This document shows, piece after piece, positions 8,074-18,105 of a stretch of 64,000 nucleotides of DNA. Made by a program: the position numbers and the translations under genes. Origin of the DNA: Vibrio sp. S9_S30 (GTDB taxonomy: Bacteria > Pseudomonadota > Gammaproteobacteria > Enterobacterales > Vibrionaceae); NCBI RefSeq assembly GCF_014694455.1, contig NZ_JAAUWT010000001.1, forward strand, positions 418,995 through 482,994, in the 5' to 3' direction. Positions within the stretch are counted from its first letter, which is position 1. Each line of letters begins with the position of its first letter. The notes under the pieces were generated by a model, which had not been told where the DNA came from, made no database searches, and was given only the letters and a program-made list of their open reading frames with translations.

Positions 8074-11000
8074 GTGTTTACTGTCTATCACTCGAATCAA
8101 ATAGAGTTGTTGAAATCTCTGCTTGTTGAGCTCATCAAACTTTCCCCATTAGAGAACCCCTTTGAAGCAGAGCAAATACTGGTTCAAAGCCCCGGTATGT
8201 CGCAATGGCTCAAAATGGAATTGGCGAAAGAATTTGGTGTCGCCGCCAACCTCGATTTCCCTTTGCCTGCCACGTTTATCTGGGACAGGTTTACGCAAGT
8301 GCTTCCTGATGTGCCGGCCCGCAGTGCATTTAATAAAGAGGCCATGACTTGGAAGCTCATGGATATATTGCCATTGCAGTTATCTCAGCCTGAGTTCTCA
8401 CCTTTATTGCGCTATTTAGAAAACGATGAAGAACACTCCAAACTCTTTCAATTGTCAGAGAAAATAGCGGATATCTTTGATGGATACTTAGTATACCGTC
8501 CTGAATGGATAGCGGCATGGGAAGCGGGAGAAACGGTGCAAGAAATCGGCGACGATCACCCTTGGCAACCTCTATTGTGGCAAGCGCTTTACGATCGCAC
8601 CGTGGTGCTTGATCAGTCGCCTTATCATCGCGCCAATTTATACGAACATTTCATCGATGCATTAAACCAAGCCCCCATGAACCTCTCAGATTTGCCAAAA
8701 CGGTTGTTTGTCTTTGGCATTTCCTCTCTGCCGCCTCGGTATATGGATGCGTTAAAGGCATTGGGGGAGCACATTGATGTTCACCTCATGTTTACCAACC
8801 CCTGCCGTTATTACTGGGGAGACGTGCGAGATAGAAAATACCTCGCCAAGTTAGCGGCGCGTCATCGAAAACACCTCGAATGGAAACACGATCATTCTGA
8901 AGAACACGGTGTGACAGAGCAGCTAAAAGGCGAGCTTGAAGATAACGTGATGGATGAGCTTCATACCGATATGGTTGGAAACAGTTTATTAGCATCCATG
9001 GGAAAATTGGGGCGCGATAACTTGTATTTGCTCTCCCAGTTGGATGCGCATGAAGTGGAAGCCTTTGTCGAGGTGGAACGCGATAGCGTATTGCACCAAT
9101 TGCAAGCGGATATTTTGAATTTAGAAGAGCACCAAAAAGACGAGGTGCTTGAAACCAGCCATCACAAACAGCGGGTTTCACCAAGCGATAAATCACTTTC
9201 GATTCATGCCTGTCACAGCCCGATGCGTGAAGTTGAAGTACTGCATGATCAGCTTTTAAGCATGTTTGACAGCGACTCTGGCTTAAAACCTCGTGATGTG
9301 ATCGTGATGGTGGCGGACATTAATGCCTACAGCCCTGCGATACAGGCGGTGTTTGGCAATGCCCCCGGCGAGCGATTTATACCTTATTCCATTTCAGACA
9401 GGACCGCGCAAGAAGAGAGCCCCGTACTGTCTGCGTTTATGCAGCTCATGTTGCTTCCCGAGAGCCGTTTTCACGCTTCTGAAATGCTCGAGCTTCTTGA
9501 AGTCCCTGCCATTATGGCTCGGTTTGGTCTGGATGAAGACCAATTTGAGCGAGCCAAGATCTGGATTGAAGAAATCGGAGTGCGATGGGGGCTGGATGAA
9601 CAAACTGCTGGGCAATTTGAACTGCCAGAGCTCACGCAAAACACCTGGCTTTTTGGTATTCAAAGGATGCTATTAGGCTACGCCATGCCAGAAAGTGCAG
9701 GGTTATATGAAGGGCAAAGAACCATTGCTTCCTACAATGAAGTGCAAGGGATGGATGCCGAATTAGCGGGTAAACTGGCACATTACGTCGATTCGCTTAA
9801 CCGCTTCCAAAAACAGTTAAACGCCACCCAAAGCGCCGCAGATTGGGCTCGCATTATCAATGACATGCTGGAAGCCTTTTTCAGTGTAGAACTGGAAGGG
9901 GAAATGGCGCTTAAGTCTATTCGAGATACCCTTACTCAACTGCTTGAACAAATTCGTGACGCCGGATTTGAAAACGATATTTCTCATACGGTGTTACAGC
10001 AATACTTACAAAACAAACTGTCCAGAACCCGAGTCAGTCAGCGCTTTTTAGCGGGGCAAGTGAATTTCTGTACGTTGATGCCCATGCGTTCCATTCCATT
10101 TAAATTGGTGTGTTTGCTTGGCATGAACGATGGCGCTTATCCACGTTCTATGCCGCCTGAAGGGTTCGATTTAATGAATAATCGTGCTAGGGCGGGTGAT
10201 CGTTCTAGGCGAGATGACGACCGCTACTTGTTTCTTGAAGCGTTATTGTCGGCACAACAATGTTTGTACATCAGTTATGTTGGGCGTTCTATTCAAGATA
10301 ATACAGATAAAGTGCCGTCGGTGTTGGTGTCGGAACTGTTGGAGTACTGCCACCAAAATTACTGTTTGGCAGGGGACGAAACGTTGGGCGTGGATGCCTC
10401 GGGCGACAAGCTTTTAGAGGCACTCACTCATACCCATCCTATGGTGCCATTTAGCCCTCTTGCATTTTCTGGCGACGACAAAAGCTACGCTAAAGAGTGG
10501 TTGCCAAGCGCTAACCGTTTAGGGGCGCGTTCCAGTGCGTTTGAGCAACCCTTAGACGATTACTTAGCCGAGCTCAGCGCCCCATATCAACTGGACTTGG
10601 TTGAGCTTCAACGATTTTGGCGTTTACCCGTACAGTATTTCTTTAACCGACGTCTTAAAGTGTTTTTTGAGCCACCGATGGCGACATTGGAAAACGACGA
10701 ACCGTTTATTTTAGGTGGGCTACAAAGCTATAAGATGCGCGACGAATTGGTGGATACCTTGCTTCAATGCCGAATGAACGGTGAGGAAGAAGAGCCCGTT
10801 TTAGCCCGTTATATGGCAAAACAACGAGCGAAAGGACGGCTTCCCATTGGTGCGTTTGGTGAACTGGAATTTGCCGCCAATCGAGAACAGACGGATTCGC
10901 TCGTTGATGTCCTCTATCCTTTGGCAGGAAAACCGCTTGAAGACAGTGAAGTGAAAGTGACGCTGACAATAGAAGGTCAACCTTGCCAGTTAACGGGGTG

Positions 11001-11523
11001 GTTAACGCATCGATACCAATCTGGGTTACTTCGATACCGAAGCGGGAAAATCCGCTCTCAGGACTGGTTATCGGCGTGGATCGATCACCTCTGTCTTGCC
11101 GCCATGGGAGGCGTGAGCCGCACGCACATCGTTGGTTACGATAAAAAAGACGGCGCAGTACACTGGGTGATTCCCCCTTTGGAGAGCCGCGATCAAGCCA
11201 TTGCCCTGTTGCAAGAATTGGTTCGCTTGTTTTATCAAGGCATGAATCAACCGTTGCCCTATTTCCCCAAGACAGCGCTAGCCGGCATTCAAGCCTGCAT
11301 AAACAAAGCAGGAGAATGGGTGGACGATGAAGAAGCCGCCCTCAAAAAGATGGAGGATGCCTTTAATGATGGCTATATGTTCCCCGGCGAAGGGTCAGAC
11401 AATTACATCGAAAGGATATGGTCTCATTGGAGTGACGATCTGGGCAGAGAGGTGAGACTAAACGCAAGTTTGGTCTTACAAGCCGCCGTATTCGCGACGC
11501 AAACCAGTGACGAGATAGAATAA
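8074..11523 (+). CDS. recC: Exodeoxyribonuclease V, RecC (gamma) subunit
   Basis: RecC is the Chi-recognising scaffold of the RecBCD helicase-nuclease that processes double-strand ends for RecA. The 1149-residue protein begins FTVYHSNQIELLKSLLVELI and contains VQSPGMSQWLKMELA, FVFGISSLPPRYMDAL, ISDRTAQEESPVL, CTLMPMRSIPFKLVCLLGMNDGAYPR and RAGDRSRRDDDRYLFLEALLSA, all RecC hallmarks of an inactivated helicase fold. The start is GTG preceded by a weak GGA. recB follows after a roughly 250-bp gap and recD overlaps recB, so the order is recC-recB-recD. Confidence 0.96.
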   Translation: MFTVYHSNQIELLKSLLVELIKLSPLENPFEAEQILVQSPGMSQWLKMELAKEFGVAANLDFPLPATFIWDRFTQVLPDVPARSAFNKEAMTWKLMDILPLQLSQPEFSPLLRYLENDEEHSKLFQLSEKIADIFDGYLVYRPEWIAAWEAGETVQEIGDDHPWQPLLWQALYDRTVVLDQSPYHRANLYEHFIDALNQAPMNLSDLPKRLFVFGISSLPPRYMDALKALGEHIDVHLMFTNPCRYYWGDVRDRKYLAKLAARHRKHLEWKHDHSEEHGVTEQLKGELEDNVMDELHTDMVGNSLLASMGKLGRDNLYLLSQLDAHEVEAFVEVERDSVLHQLQADILNLEEHQKDEVLETSHHKQRVSPSDKSLSIHACHSPMREVEVLHDQLLSMFDSDSGLKPRDVIVMVADINAYSPAIQAVFGNAPGERFIPYSISDRTAQEESPVLSAFMQLMLLPESRFHASEMLELLEVPAIMARFGLDEDQFERAKIWIEEIGVRWGLDEQTAGQFELPELTQNTWLFGIQRMLLGYAMPESAGLYEGQRTIASYNEVQGMDAELAGKLAHYVDSLNRFQKQLNATQSAADWARIINDMLEAFFSVELEGEMALKSIRDTLTQLLEQIRDAGFENDISHTVLQQYLQNKLSRTRVSQRFLAGQVNFCTLMPMRSIPFKLVCLLGMNDGAYPRSMPPEGFDLMNNRARAGDRSRRDDDRYLFLEALLSAQQCLYISYVGRSIQDNTDKVPSVLVSELLEYCHQNYCLAGDETLGVDASGDKLLEALTHTHPMVPFSPLAFSGDDKSYAKEWLPSANRLGARSSAFEQPLDDYLAELSAPYQLDLVELQRFWRLPVQYFFNRRLKVFFEPPMATLENDEPFILGGLQSYKMRDELVDTLLQCRMNGEEEEPVLARYMAKQRAKGRLPIGAFGELEFAANREQTDSLVDVLYPLAGKPLEDSEVKVTLTIEGQPCQLTGWLTHRYQSGLLRYRSGKIRSQDWLSAWIDHLCLAAMGGVSRTHIVGYDKKDGAVHWVIPPLESRDQAIALLQELVRLFYQGMNQPLPYFPKTALAGIQACINKAGEWVDDEEAALKKMEDAFNDGYMFPGEGSDNYIERIWSHWSDDLGREVRLNASLVLQAAVFATQTSDEIE

Positions 11524-11547
11524 GTGTGGCGAGATAGAATAAGTGTG
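11511..11547 (+). repeat. 19-bp direct duplication across the recC stop codon
   Basis: The unit CGAGATAGAATAAGTGTGG is present at 11511-11529 and again (18 of 19 bases) at 11530-11547. The first copy contains the recC TAA, so the second copy lies untranslated directly behind it. Confidence 0.85.
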
Positions 11548-11776
11548 ATGAAAGGGAGTGTAGGGTGGTCGCCAGCAAATCATTGTTATTTGTAGGGCGT
11601 TCGCTGTGCGACCACAGGGTCAGAGGTGACCACAATTCTGTGGCTCAGATACTAACCACAGCTGGTCGTCTGAACCGTGAGACAAGTCTCAACCTGATCC
11701 ATTTTGAACATCAAAGTGAATGATAAATTACAAAATAAGTGTTCGATCACAAAATAAAAAGCGGAAGCGACGAGAT

Positions 11777-14700
11777 ATGACTAACCAATCCGATACAAAA
11801 CCTCAACAAGCGAGTGTTTTGTCACCAATGGACTTCCCCCTTCATGGTGCCCGATTAATCGAGGCGTCTGCGGGAACAGGGAAAACATTCACCATTGCGG
11901 GGTTGTATCTACGTCTACTGCTTGGTCATGGTGATAGTGACACATCACATCCCTGTCAATTAACCGTTGATCAAATACTGGTGGTCACCTTCACTGAAGC
12001 GGCAACCGCAGAGTTGAGAGATCGTATCCGCGCGAAAATACACGATGCGCGTTTGGCGTTTTCTCGTGCTGACGCGTCACCAGAAAACCGAAGTAAGGAT
12101 CCGGTGATCGCCCCTTTGCTGGATGCCATGTCCGATCACAAAGAAGCCGCAAAAATATTATTGCAGGCTGAGCGACAAATGGACGAAGCCGCCATCTATA
12201 CCATTCATGGTTTTTGCCAGCGAATGTTGACTCAAAATGCATTTGAATCGGGCAGCCGATTCAACAACGAATTTGTGACCGATGAAACTCAGCTTAAAGC
12301 CCAAGTGGTTGCAGACTATTGGCGCAGGCAATTTTATCCGTTACCCATCAACCTTGCCGCCGAGATCAGCAAGATTTGGGGTTCTCCTTCGGCCCTTCTT
12401 AACGATGTGTCTCGGCACTTAACGGGGGCGGATATTGAGCTGACTGTGGCACCGCTTTCCACCAACATTGCGGACTTACATCAGCAGAATTTAAGGAAAA
12501 TCGACGACCTCAAAACGCAGTGGCGCGCAGCACAAGACGATTTGCCAGACTTGATCTCAAACTCGGATGTGAACAAACGCAGCTACACCAAAAAAGCGTT
12601 GCCGAGTTGGTTAGATCAAGTCAATAGTTGGGCGGCGAGCCCGACGGTCGATTATGCGTTTCCTGACAAACTGGAGAAATTTAGCCAGTCAGTATTGAAT
12701 GAAAAAACCCCCAAAGGTGCGCCACCTGTTCATCCTGTATTTGAACAGATAGACGACTTTATCTCGCAGTCGGTTTCGTTACGCGATCCCATTTTGGCGC
12801 ACGCCATTGCTGAGTGTCGGGGGCTACTGGCAAAAGCCAAACAACGAAAAAACTGGTTATCGTTCGATGATCTTCTCACTCAGCTTTCAGCAGCATTGGA
12901 GGTCGACAGTGACGATCGGTTAGCGGAAAGAATCAGAACGTTGTACCCCGTGGCGATGATCGATGAATTCCAAGATACCGATCCCCTTCAATACCGGATA
13001 TTCAGCCGAATTTACGTTGATCAGCCTCAAACTGGCTTGTTTATGATCGGTGACCCTAAACAGGCGATTTACGGGTTTCGTGGCGCGGATATTTTTACCT
13101 ACATCAAAGCTCGTAACGAAGTGCAAGATCACTACACCTTGGACACCAACTGGCGTTCAAGCGCCGACATGGTCATGGCGGTGAACCGAATTTTCGACTT
13201 CAGCGATGCCCCTTTTATTTATGACGACGATATCCCATTCAGACCCGTTAAATTCAGCCCGAAAGCCGATTCCAGCCATTGGTATTTAAATGGGGTTAAA
13301 CAGCCAGCTCTGAGGTTTTGGCTGCATGAAGACGAAGATGGCAGGCCTGTAACGAAAGGGGATTACCTGTCTGTGATGGCCTCTGCGACGGCGAGCCAAA
13401 TCCAAACGATTTTAACCGCATCAGATCAACAGCAAGCTTGGTTTGAAACTGGGGGGGAACGCCACGATGTACAAGCGGGTGACATTGCGGTGTTGGTTCG
13501 AACCGGCGCTGAAGGCAGAAAAATAAAAGACGCCTTAGCGAAACAAGGTATCGCCAGTGTGTATTTGTCGAACCGAGACAGCGTGTTTGAGAGTGCGGTG
13601 GCGTCCGATGTACAGCGGTTGCTCCAAGCGGTGCTGACACCAGAACAAGACAAAACGCTTCGTGCTTGCTTAGCATCGTCTTTATTTGCGTTGAACGCCC
13701 GCGAGCTGGATGCGCTTAACAACGAAGAAACACTGTGGGAAAACACGGTGAATGAGTTTCGGGAATACCGAAAACTTTGGCAGCAGCGTGGCGTGATGCC
13801 AATGATCCGTTCCGTTATGGCAAAACGAACCATTGCGGAGCGTTTGCTGGAAGAAGACAACGGGGAGCGCACCATTACCGATTTGTTGCACATTGGCGAG
13901 TTGTTGCAGCAAGCCAGTTTGTCTTTGGAAAGCGATCACGGTTTATTACGTTGGCTCTCTGACACCATCAGTGATATTCAGTCTGGCTTAACGGGCGGCA
14001 GCGACGAACAAATCCAGCGTTTGGAGTCTGAGCGTAATTTGGTTCAAATTGTCACCATCCATAAATCTAAGGGGTTGGAATACGATTTGGTCTTTCTTCC
14101 CTTTGTCAGCAGTTACCGTGAAGCCAGCGAAGGCAAGTATTACGATGCAAAGCAAGACAAAACCGTCTTGGACATCACGAAGAACAGTGACGCCCTAGAG
14201 CTGGCAGACAAAGAAAGACTAGCGGAAGATTTACGTTTGATATACGTGGCGCTGACCCGTGCGGTTTATGGCTGCTTTATTGGTATGACCCCGATACGCA
14301 AAGGGCGAGCGACAAAAGGCCCATCTGGGCTTCACTTGAGTGCGATTGGGTATTTAGTGCAAAGCGGCGAGGCGAAAACGCCAGAAGAGCTAGCGGGGTG
14401 CTTGGGTCAGGTGACAACACATCAAGATGTCATGACCATTGAAGCGCCACCGGAGCTGCCCGCTCAGCCTTATTCATCAATAGAAGAAACGCGAGAAGCC
14501 CTGACGGCAAAAGAGTTGCAACAAGATATCGATCGCTTTTGGAGAATCAGCAGTTATTCGGGGCTGGTCAAGCAGTCAGGTTACGGCGCACATGACGCCT
14601 CTTTTGAAGTGGCAGGGTTTGATATTGATTCCTTTTCCGAAGAGGAAGCGCATTTACTGGAAGCGCCGGCACGCTCTATTTTTACCTTTCCTCGCGGTGC

Positions 14701-15400
14701 AAGACCGGGCACGTTTCTGCACACCTTGTTTGAAGAGGTGACGTTCACCGAACCTGCAAGCAGCGAAGCGAACAGAGCCACCCTTGCCCATTTGATGGAA
14801 GTAGAACAGCTTGATCCTGAATGGCAGCCTGTATTGGAATTATTAGTTGATACGGTGCTGAACACCCCTTTAGATGGTAAAGGGCTCTTGCTCTCGAACA
14901 AAACACCAAGCCAATTATTGGTTGAAATGGAATTCTTACTGCCGATAGATGTACTCCTTGCCCCAACGTTTAACCAACTGGCTCATCAACATGATCCGCT
15001 TTCTAAGCAGGCAGGAGATTTGGGCTTTCATCGCTTAAAAGGCATGTTGAAGGGGTTTATCGATTTAGTCTTCGAGCACGAAGGAAAGTATTATGTTCTC
15101 GACTGGAAATCGAATCACTTAGGGGATTCCGTTACGGATTACCATGGCGAAAACTTGGCCCGTGCGATGGCGGATCACCGATACGATTTACAATATCAAA
15201 TCTACGCGTTGGCATTGCACCGCTTCCTAAAAAGTCGGCTGGCACGTTATGACTACGAACAACATTTTGGTGGTGTGTATTACCTTTTTTTGCGAGGTGT
15301 GGATGGGCAATCGAATAACGGGATCTTTTCAACCAAACCTTCCCAAACCTTCTTGGAGCAGTTCGATAAGCTCATTGATGGAGAAGCATTAGATGTCTGA
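11777..15400 (+). CDS. recB: Exodeoxyribonuclease V, RecB (beta) subunit
   Basis: RecB supplies the 3'-to-5' helicase motor and the nuclease of RecBCD. Walker A is EASAGTGKTFTIAGLYLRLL near the N-terminus; other UvrD-type motifs are VVTFTEAATAELRDRI, MIDEFQDTDPLQYRIF, IGDPKQAIYGFRGADIF, TIHKSKGLEYDLVFLPF and LIYVALTRA. The C-terminal nuclease shows GFIDLVFEHEGKYYVLDWKSN, with the catalytic Asp and the DWKSN lysine. An upstream ATG at 11720 would add 19 basic residues without a ribosome site, so the ATG at 11777 (MTNQSD) is preferred. It overlaps recD by 8 bp. Confidence 0.96.
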   Translation: MTNQSDTKPQQASVLSPMDFPLHGARLIEASAGTGKTFTIAGLYLRLLLGHGDSDTSHPCQLTVDQILVVTFTEAATAELRDRIRAKIHDARLAFSRADASPENRSKDPVIAPLLDAMSDHKEAAKILLQAERQMDEAAIYTIHGFCQRMLTQNAFESGSRFNNEFVTDETQLKAQVVADYWRRQFYPLPINLAAEISKIWGSPSALLNDVSRHLTGADIELTVAPLSTNIADLHQQNLRKIDDLKTQWRAAQDDLPDLISNSDVNKRSYTKKALPSWLDQVNSWAASPTVDYAFPDKLEKFSQSVLNEKTPKGAPPVHPVFEQIDDFISQSVSLRDPILAHAIAECRGLLAKAKQRKNWLSFDDLLTQLSAALEVDSDDRLAERIRTLYPVAMIDEFQDTDPLQYRIFSRIYVDQPQTGLFMIGDPKQAIYGFRGADIFTYIKARNEVQDHYTLDTNWRSSADMVMAVNRIFDFSDAPFIYDDDIPFRPVKFSPKADSSHWYLNGVKQPALRFWLHEDEDGRPVTKGDYLSVMASATASQIQTILTASDQQQAWFETGGERHDVQAGDIAVLVRTGAEGRKIKDALAKQGIASVYLSNRDSVFESAVASDVQRLLQAVLTPEQDKTLRACLASSLFALNARELDALNNEETLWENTVNEFREYRKLWQQRGVMPMIRSVMAKRTIAERLLEEDNGERTITDLLHIGELLQQASLSLESDHGLLRWLSDTISDIQSGLTGGSDEQIQRLESERNLVQIVTIHKSKGLEYDLVFLPFVSSYREASEGKYYDAKQDKTVLDITKNSDALELADKERLAEDLRLIYVALTRAVYGCFIGMTPIRKGRATKGPSGLHLSAIGYLVQSGEAKTPEELAGCLGQVTTHQDVMTIEAPPELPAQPYSSIEETREALTAKELQQDIDRFWRISSYSGLVKQSGYGAHDASFEVAGFDIDSFSEEEAHLLEAPARSIFTFPRGARPGTFLHTLFEEVTFTEPASSEANRATLAHLMEVEQLDPEWQPVLELLVDTVLNTPLDGKGLLLSNKTPSQLLVEMEFLLPIDVLLAPTFNQLAHQHDPLSKQAGDLGFHRLKGMLKGFIDLVFEHEGKYYVLDWKSNHLGDSVTDYHGENLARAMADHRYDLQYQIYALALHRFLKSRLARYDYEQHFGGVYYLFLRGVDGQSNNGIFSTKPSQTFLEQFDKLIDGEALDV

Positions 15401-17501
15401 TTCTCAGCCAGTTAGCACTGGTATGCCCACAGCGGATTTACTCAATGTCATGCAGCAATTTGCTGCTCAAGGCACTGTTCGCCAGCTCGATTATCAATTT
15501 GCTCGATTCGTCGCGTCTTTGCAGCCAGATTTAAATCTCTTCGTGCCTTTTATTGCGGGGGTAGTCAGTTCTGAGCTAGGAAAAGGGCACATTTGTGTGC
15601 CAATGGACAGAGTCGATATGCCAGCTTGTCTTGGCTTATACGGTGAACAAGCACAGTTATTGCAAGAAAAACTCGCGGGTATGGATTGGAAAAAAGAGCT
15701 GGAAAGTTCCCCCGTTGTTGGGCGCAATGGTGAAGCCAAGCCTTTGATTTTAGACGGTGCAAACTTGTATCTGCATCGCTATTGGCATTACGAGGTGGTG
15801 CTCAGTCAAACGTTGCGTGATCTGATGTCGCCCATCGTGTTGGAGCCGAATCAAGCCGCTCGATTGAAAACTACCTTGGATCATTTGTTTGCCCGAAGTT
15901 ACCGTTATTTGTTTTCGACCATCGTTCATTCCGAACCAAGCCATCAGGTCATGCGTCAGCAATGGGTATGCGATCATCTCGATGTGGTGACGCCTGAAGC
16001 ATTGGACTGGAACGCGATCGATCACGTTTTGGTGAGTGCCAAGAAAGTGACCGACTTAAACGTTTTGGATACGTTAGTGCCCCAGTCTGCTTGTTTAAAC
16101 TGGCAAAAAGTGGCGGCAGCGGTCGCGCTTACTCGGCGTTTTGCGGTGATTTCTGGAGGACCGGGAACCGGGAAAACGACAACGGTCGCGAAATTGCTGG
16201 CGGCGCTGGTTCAGCAGGGGAGTGATTTAGGTGAGGTGCCAGACATTAAGCTGGTTGCGCCAACGGGGAAAGCTGCGGCTCGTTTAACGGAATCGATCGG
16301 CAAAGCGGTGGACGTATTGCCAATCGAGCCTAGCATTCGCGACCAAATTCCAACCGATTCGAGTACGATTCACCGCTTACTTGGTGCCATCCCAGGGCGA
16401 GCGGAATTCCGACATCATAAAGGCAACCCATTACACCTCGATATTTTGGTTGTCGATGAAGCCTCAATGGTCGATCTTCCTATGATGTATAAGCTGGTGG
16501 ATGCGATGCCACCGAAGGCGAGATTGATTTTGCTTGGCGATAAAGATCAGCTTGCCTCTGTCGAGGCTGGGGCCGTGCTAGGCGATATCTGCGATTTTAG
16601 TGATCAAGCCATGAGCCCAGCGCAAAGCCAGCAAATCGCCATGTTGACGGGCTACGATACCGTGAGTCACCAACACTCAGCGTCCTCCCCGCCCATAGTG
16701 GATTGTTTGTGTATGTTGCAAAAAAGCTATCGCTTTGATGTCCGCTCTGGCATTGGGCAATTAGCTAAGGCGATCAATTCAGGTCATCCTATTCGTGTTG
16801 AAAAAGTCTGGGAGCAAGGGTTTGATGATATTACTCATCATGACTTGGACAAAGACACTTATCAGCAGATGTTGCAAATGGTGACTAAGGGCTACGCCCC
16901 TTATTTACGAGAAGTCCACCGTACCATTTCACAGGATGAATCCGCCAATACGAAAGCAAAGCAAGTATTAAAACGGTTTTCAGAATGCCGGTTGTTGTGC
17001 GCCATTCGCGAAGGGGATTTTGGAATAACCGGACTGAATCATCGGGTTGAGCAGAGACTTAAAAAACAGAATACGTTGCCTGCCACGGATGACGTTTGGT
17101 ACTCCGGTAGACCCGTCATGGTGACTCGAAATGACCATGCTCTTGGGCTTTATAATGGCGACATTGGAATTTGCATGTTGGACGAATCTGAAGAAGAGCC
17201 AAGGCTTAGAGTGTATTTTGAATTACCCGATGGCACAGTGAAGGGCGTTTTACCCAGTCGAGTGCCTGAACACGAAACGGCGTATGCCATGACCATTCAT
17301 AAATCTCAAGGGAGTGAGTTTGAGCATACGATCATGGTTTTGCCGCCCAGTTTTAGCCCTATTTTAACGCGAGAGCTTATCTACACGGGCATTACGCGAG
17401 CGAAGAAAAAACTGGATCTGTTTGGTGAGCGAAATGTGATCAATCGAGGGGTGAAAATCAAAACGTTGCGTGCGAGTGGATTGGCTGGGCGATTGGTGTA
17501 G
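15393..17501 (+). CDS. recD: Exodeoxyribonuclease V, RecD (alpha) subunit
   Basis: RecD is the 5'-to-3' helicase of RecBCD. The 702-residue protein has an N-terminal RecB-interacting region, Walker A SGGPGTGKTTTVAKLL (near residue 255), LVAPTGKAAARL, Walker B LVVDEASMVDLPMM, LLGDKDQLASVEAGAVLGD, and the C-terminal helicase motifs AMTIHKSQGSEFEH and LIYTGITRAKKKLDLFG. Its start lies inside the end of recB (8-bp overlap), indicating translational coupling. It is the last gene of the recC-recB-recD group. Confidence 0.96.
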   Translation: MSDSQPVSTGMPTADLLNVMQQFAAQGTVRQLDYQFARFVASLQPDLNLFVPFIAGVVSSELGKGHICVPMDRVDMPACLGLYGEQAQLLQEKLAGMDWKKELESSPVVGRNGEAKPLILDGANLYLHRYWHYEVVLSQTLRDLMSPIVLEPNQAARLKTTLDHLFARSYRYLFSTIVHSEPSHQVMRQQWVCDHLDVVTPEALDWNAIDHVLVSAKKVTDLNVLDTLVPQSACLNWQKVAAAVALTRRFAVISGGPGTGKTTTVAKLLAALVQQGSDLGEVPDIKLVAPTGKAAARLTESIGKAVDVLPIEPSIRDQIPTDSSTIHRLLGAIPGRAEFRHHKGNPLHLDILVVDEASMVDLPMMYKLVDAMPPKARLILLGDKDQLASVEAGAVLGDICDFSDQAMSPAQSQQIAMLTGYDTVSHQHSASSPPIVDCLCMLQKSYRFDVRSGIGQLAKAINSGHPIRVEKVWEQGFDDITHHDLDKDTYQQMLQMVTKGYAPYLREVHRTISQDESANTKAKQVLKRFSECRLLCAIREGDFGITGLNHRVEQRLKKQNTLPATDDVWYSGRPVMVTRNDHALGLYNGDIGICMLDESEEEPRLRVYFELPDGTVKGVLPSRVPEHETAYAMTIHKSQGSEFEHTIMVLPPSFSPILTRELIYTGITRAKKKLDLFGERNVINRGVKIKTLRASGLAGRLV

Positions 17502-17555
17502 AGAAAAACACAATTGAATGTCTGGCTTCACCGTCCTTGGTGAACCATCAAATTA

Positions 17556-17897
17556 TTAGGCTTCGGTGAGCGCTAAGAATCTGAACATATCGGTAACGTT
17601 GCCGTTTTCATTTAACCTCGTACTGAATACTTCTGAAAATGAAATGCTTTTTATATTGCAACGATTTTTATAAGACATGATGTAATGTTTCATGCTGTCG
17701 TTTACTGGAAAAACGCAGTGTACTTCTCTGCCATCTAAAAACTGATTGTCGGCCATATCCCAAAAGCTTTGGGCAGAGTTGCAAATAATGGTTCTCATTG
17801 AGTTTATGCTCGCAAGTTGTGGACTCTCGCTTCCTAGCATTTGGCTCCGTATTAGAGTGAACCTCCATGTGGCAGTGAACATTCTTGACGTTGACAT
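17556..17897 (-). CDS. Hypothetical protein, unrecognised
   Basis: An uninterrupted 113-codon frame convergent with recD. The product is hydrophilic with a basic N-terminus, several aromatic residues and a central VHCVFPVNDSMKHYIMSY segment followed by SISFSEVFSTRLNENG. No signal peptide, membrane segment or known motif is visible, and no clear ribosome site precedes the ATG. The composition looks like real protein rather than a shadow frame, since nothing overlaps it on the other strand. I cannot assign a function; a small lineage-specific protein or a remnant are both possible. Confidence 0.42.
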   Translation of the reverse strand: MSTSRMFTATWRFTLIRSQMLGSESPQLASINSMRTIICNSAQSFWDMADNQFLDGREVHCVFPVNDSMKHYIMSYKNRCNIKSISFSEVFSTRLNENGNVTDMFRFLALTEA

Positions 17898-18003
17898 TTT
17901 AAATTATGAGATTTGCAATAGAGCAAACTCAGAAATGAAACGGAATGGTTCAACTGAATTGATTACTGGAAATCAGGGCTTTCCAGTGCTAGGGATTGTA
18001 CCA

Positions 18004-18053
18004 GCAGATTGTCATATGAAAAGTCAATTTGTGACCAATCTGCGGTTTTTTTT
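18004..18053 (+). terminator. Rho-independent terminator downstream of recD side
   Basis: GCAGATTG (18004-18011) pairs with CAATCTGC (18036-18043), extended by TCA/TGA across one bulged base. The stem is followed by GG and eight T residues on the plus strand. No plus-strand gene other than recD lies upstream, so the recCBD transcript may carry a roughly 500-nt 3' tail antisense to the small minus-strand gene. Confidence 0.7.
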
Positions 18054-18105
18054 AGCAATTAATTATAAATCAGTTGCTTAAGTAATTAATCAGAATGGCG
18101 CTCCA

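Noticed and set aside
13296..13893. Two long minus-strand frames inside recB
   Set aside because: Shadow frames of the recB coding strand; composition typical of antisense translation.
17746..18081. 111-codon plus-strand frame after recD
   Set aside because: It runs straight through the hairpin and T run at 18004-18053 and overlaps the more protein-like minus-strand frame; no ribosome site.
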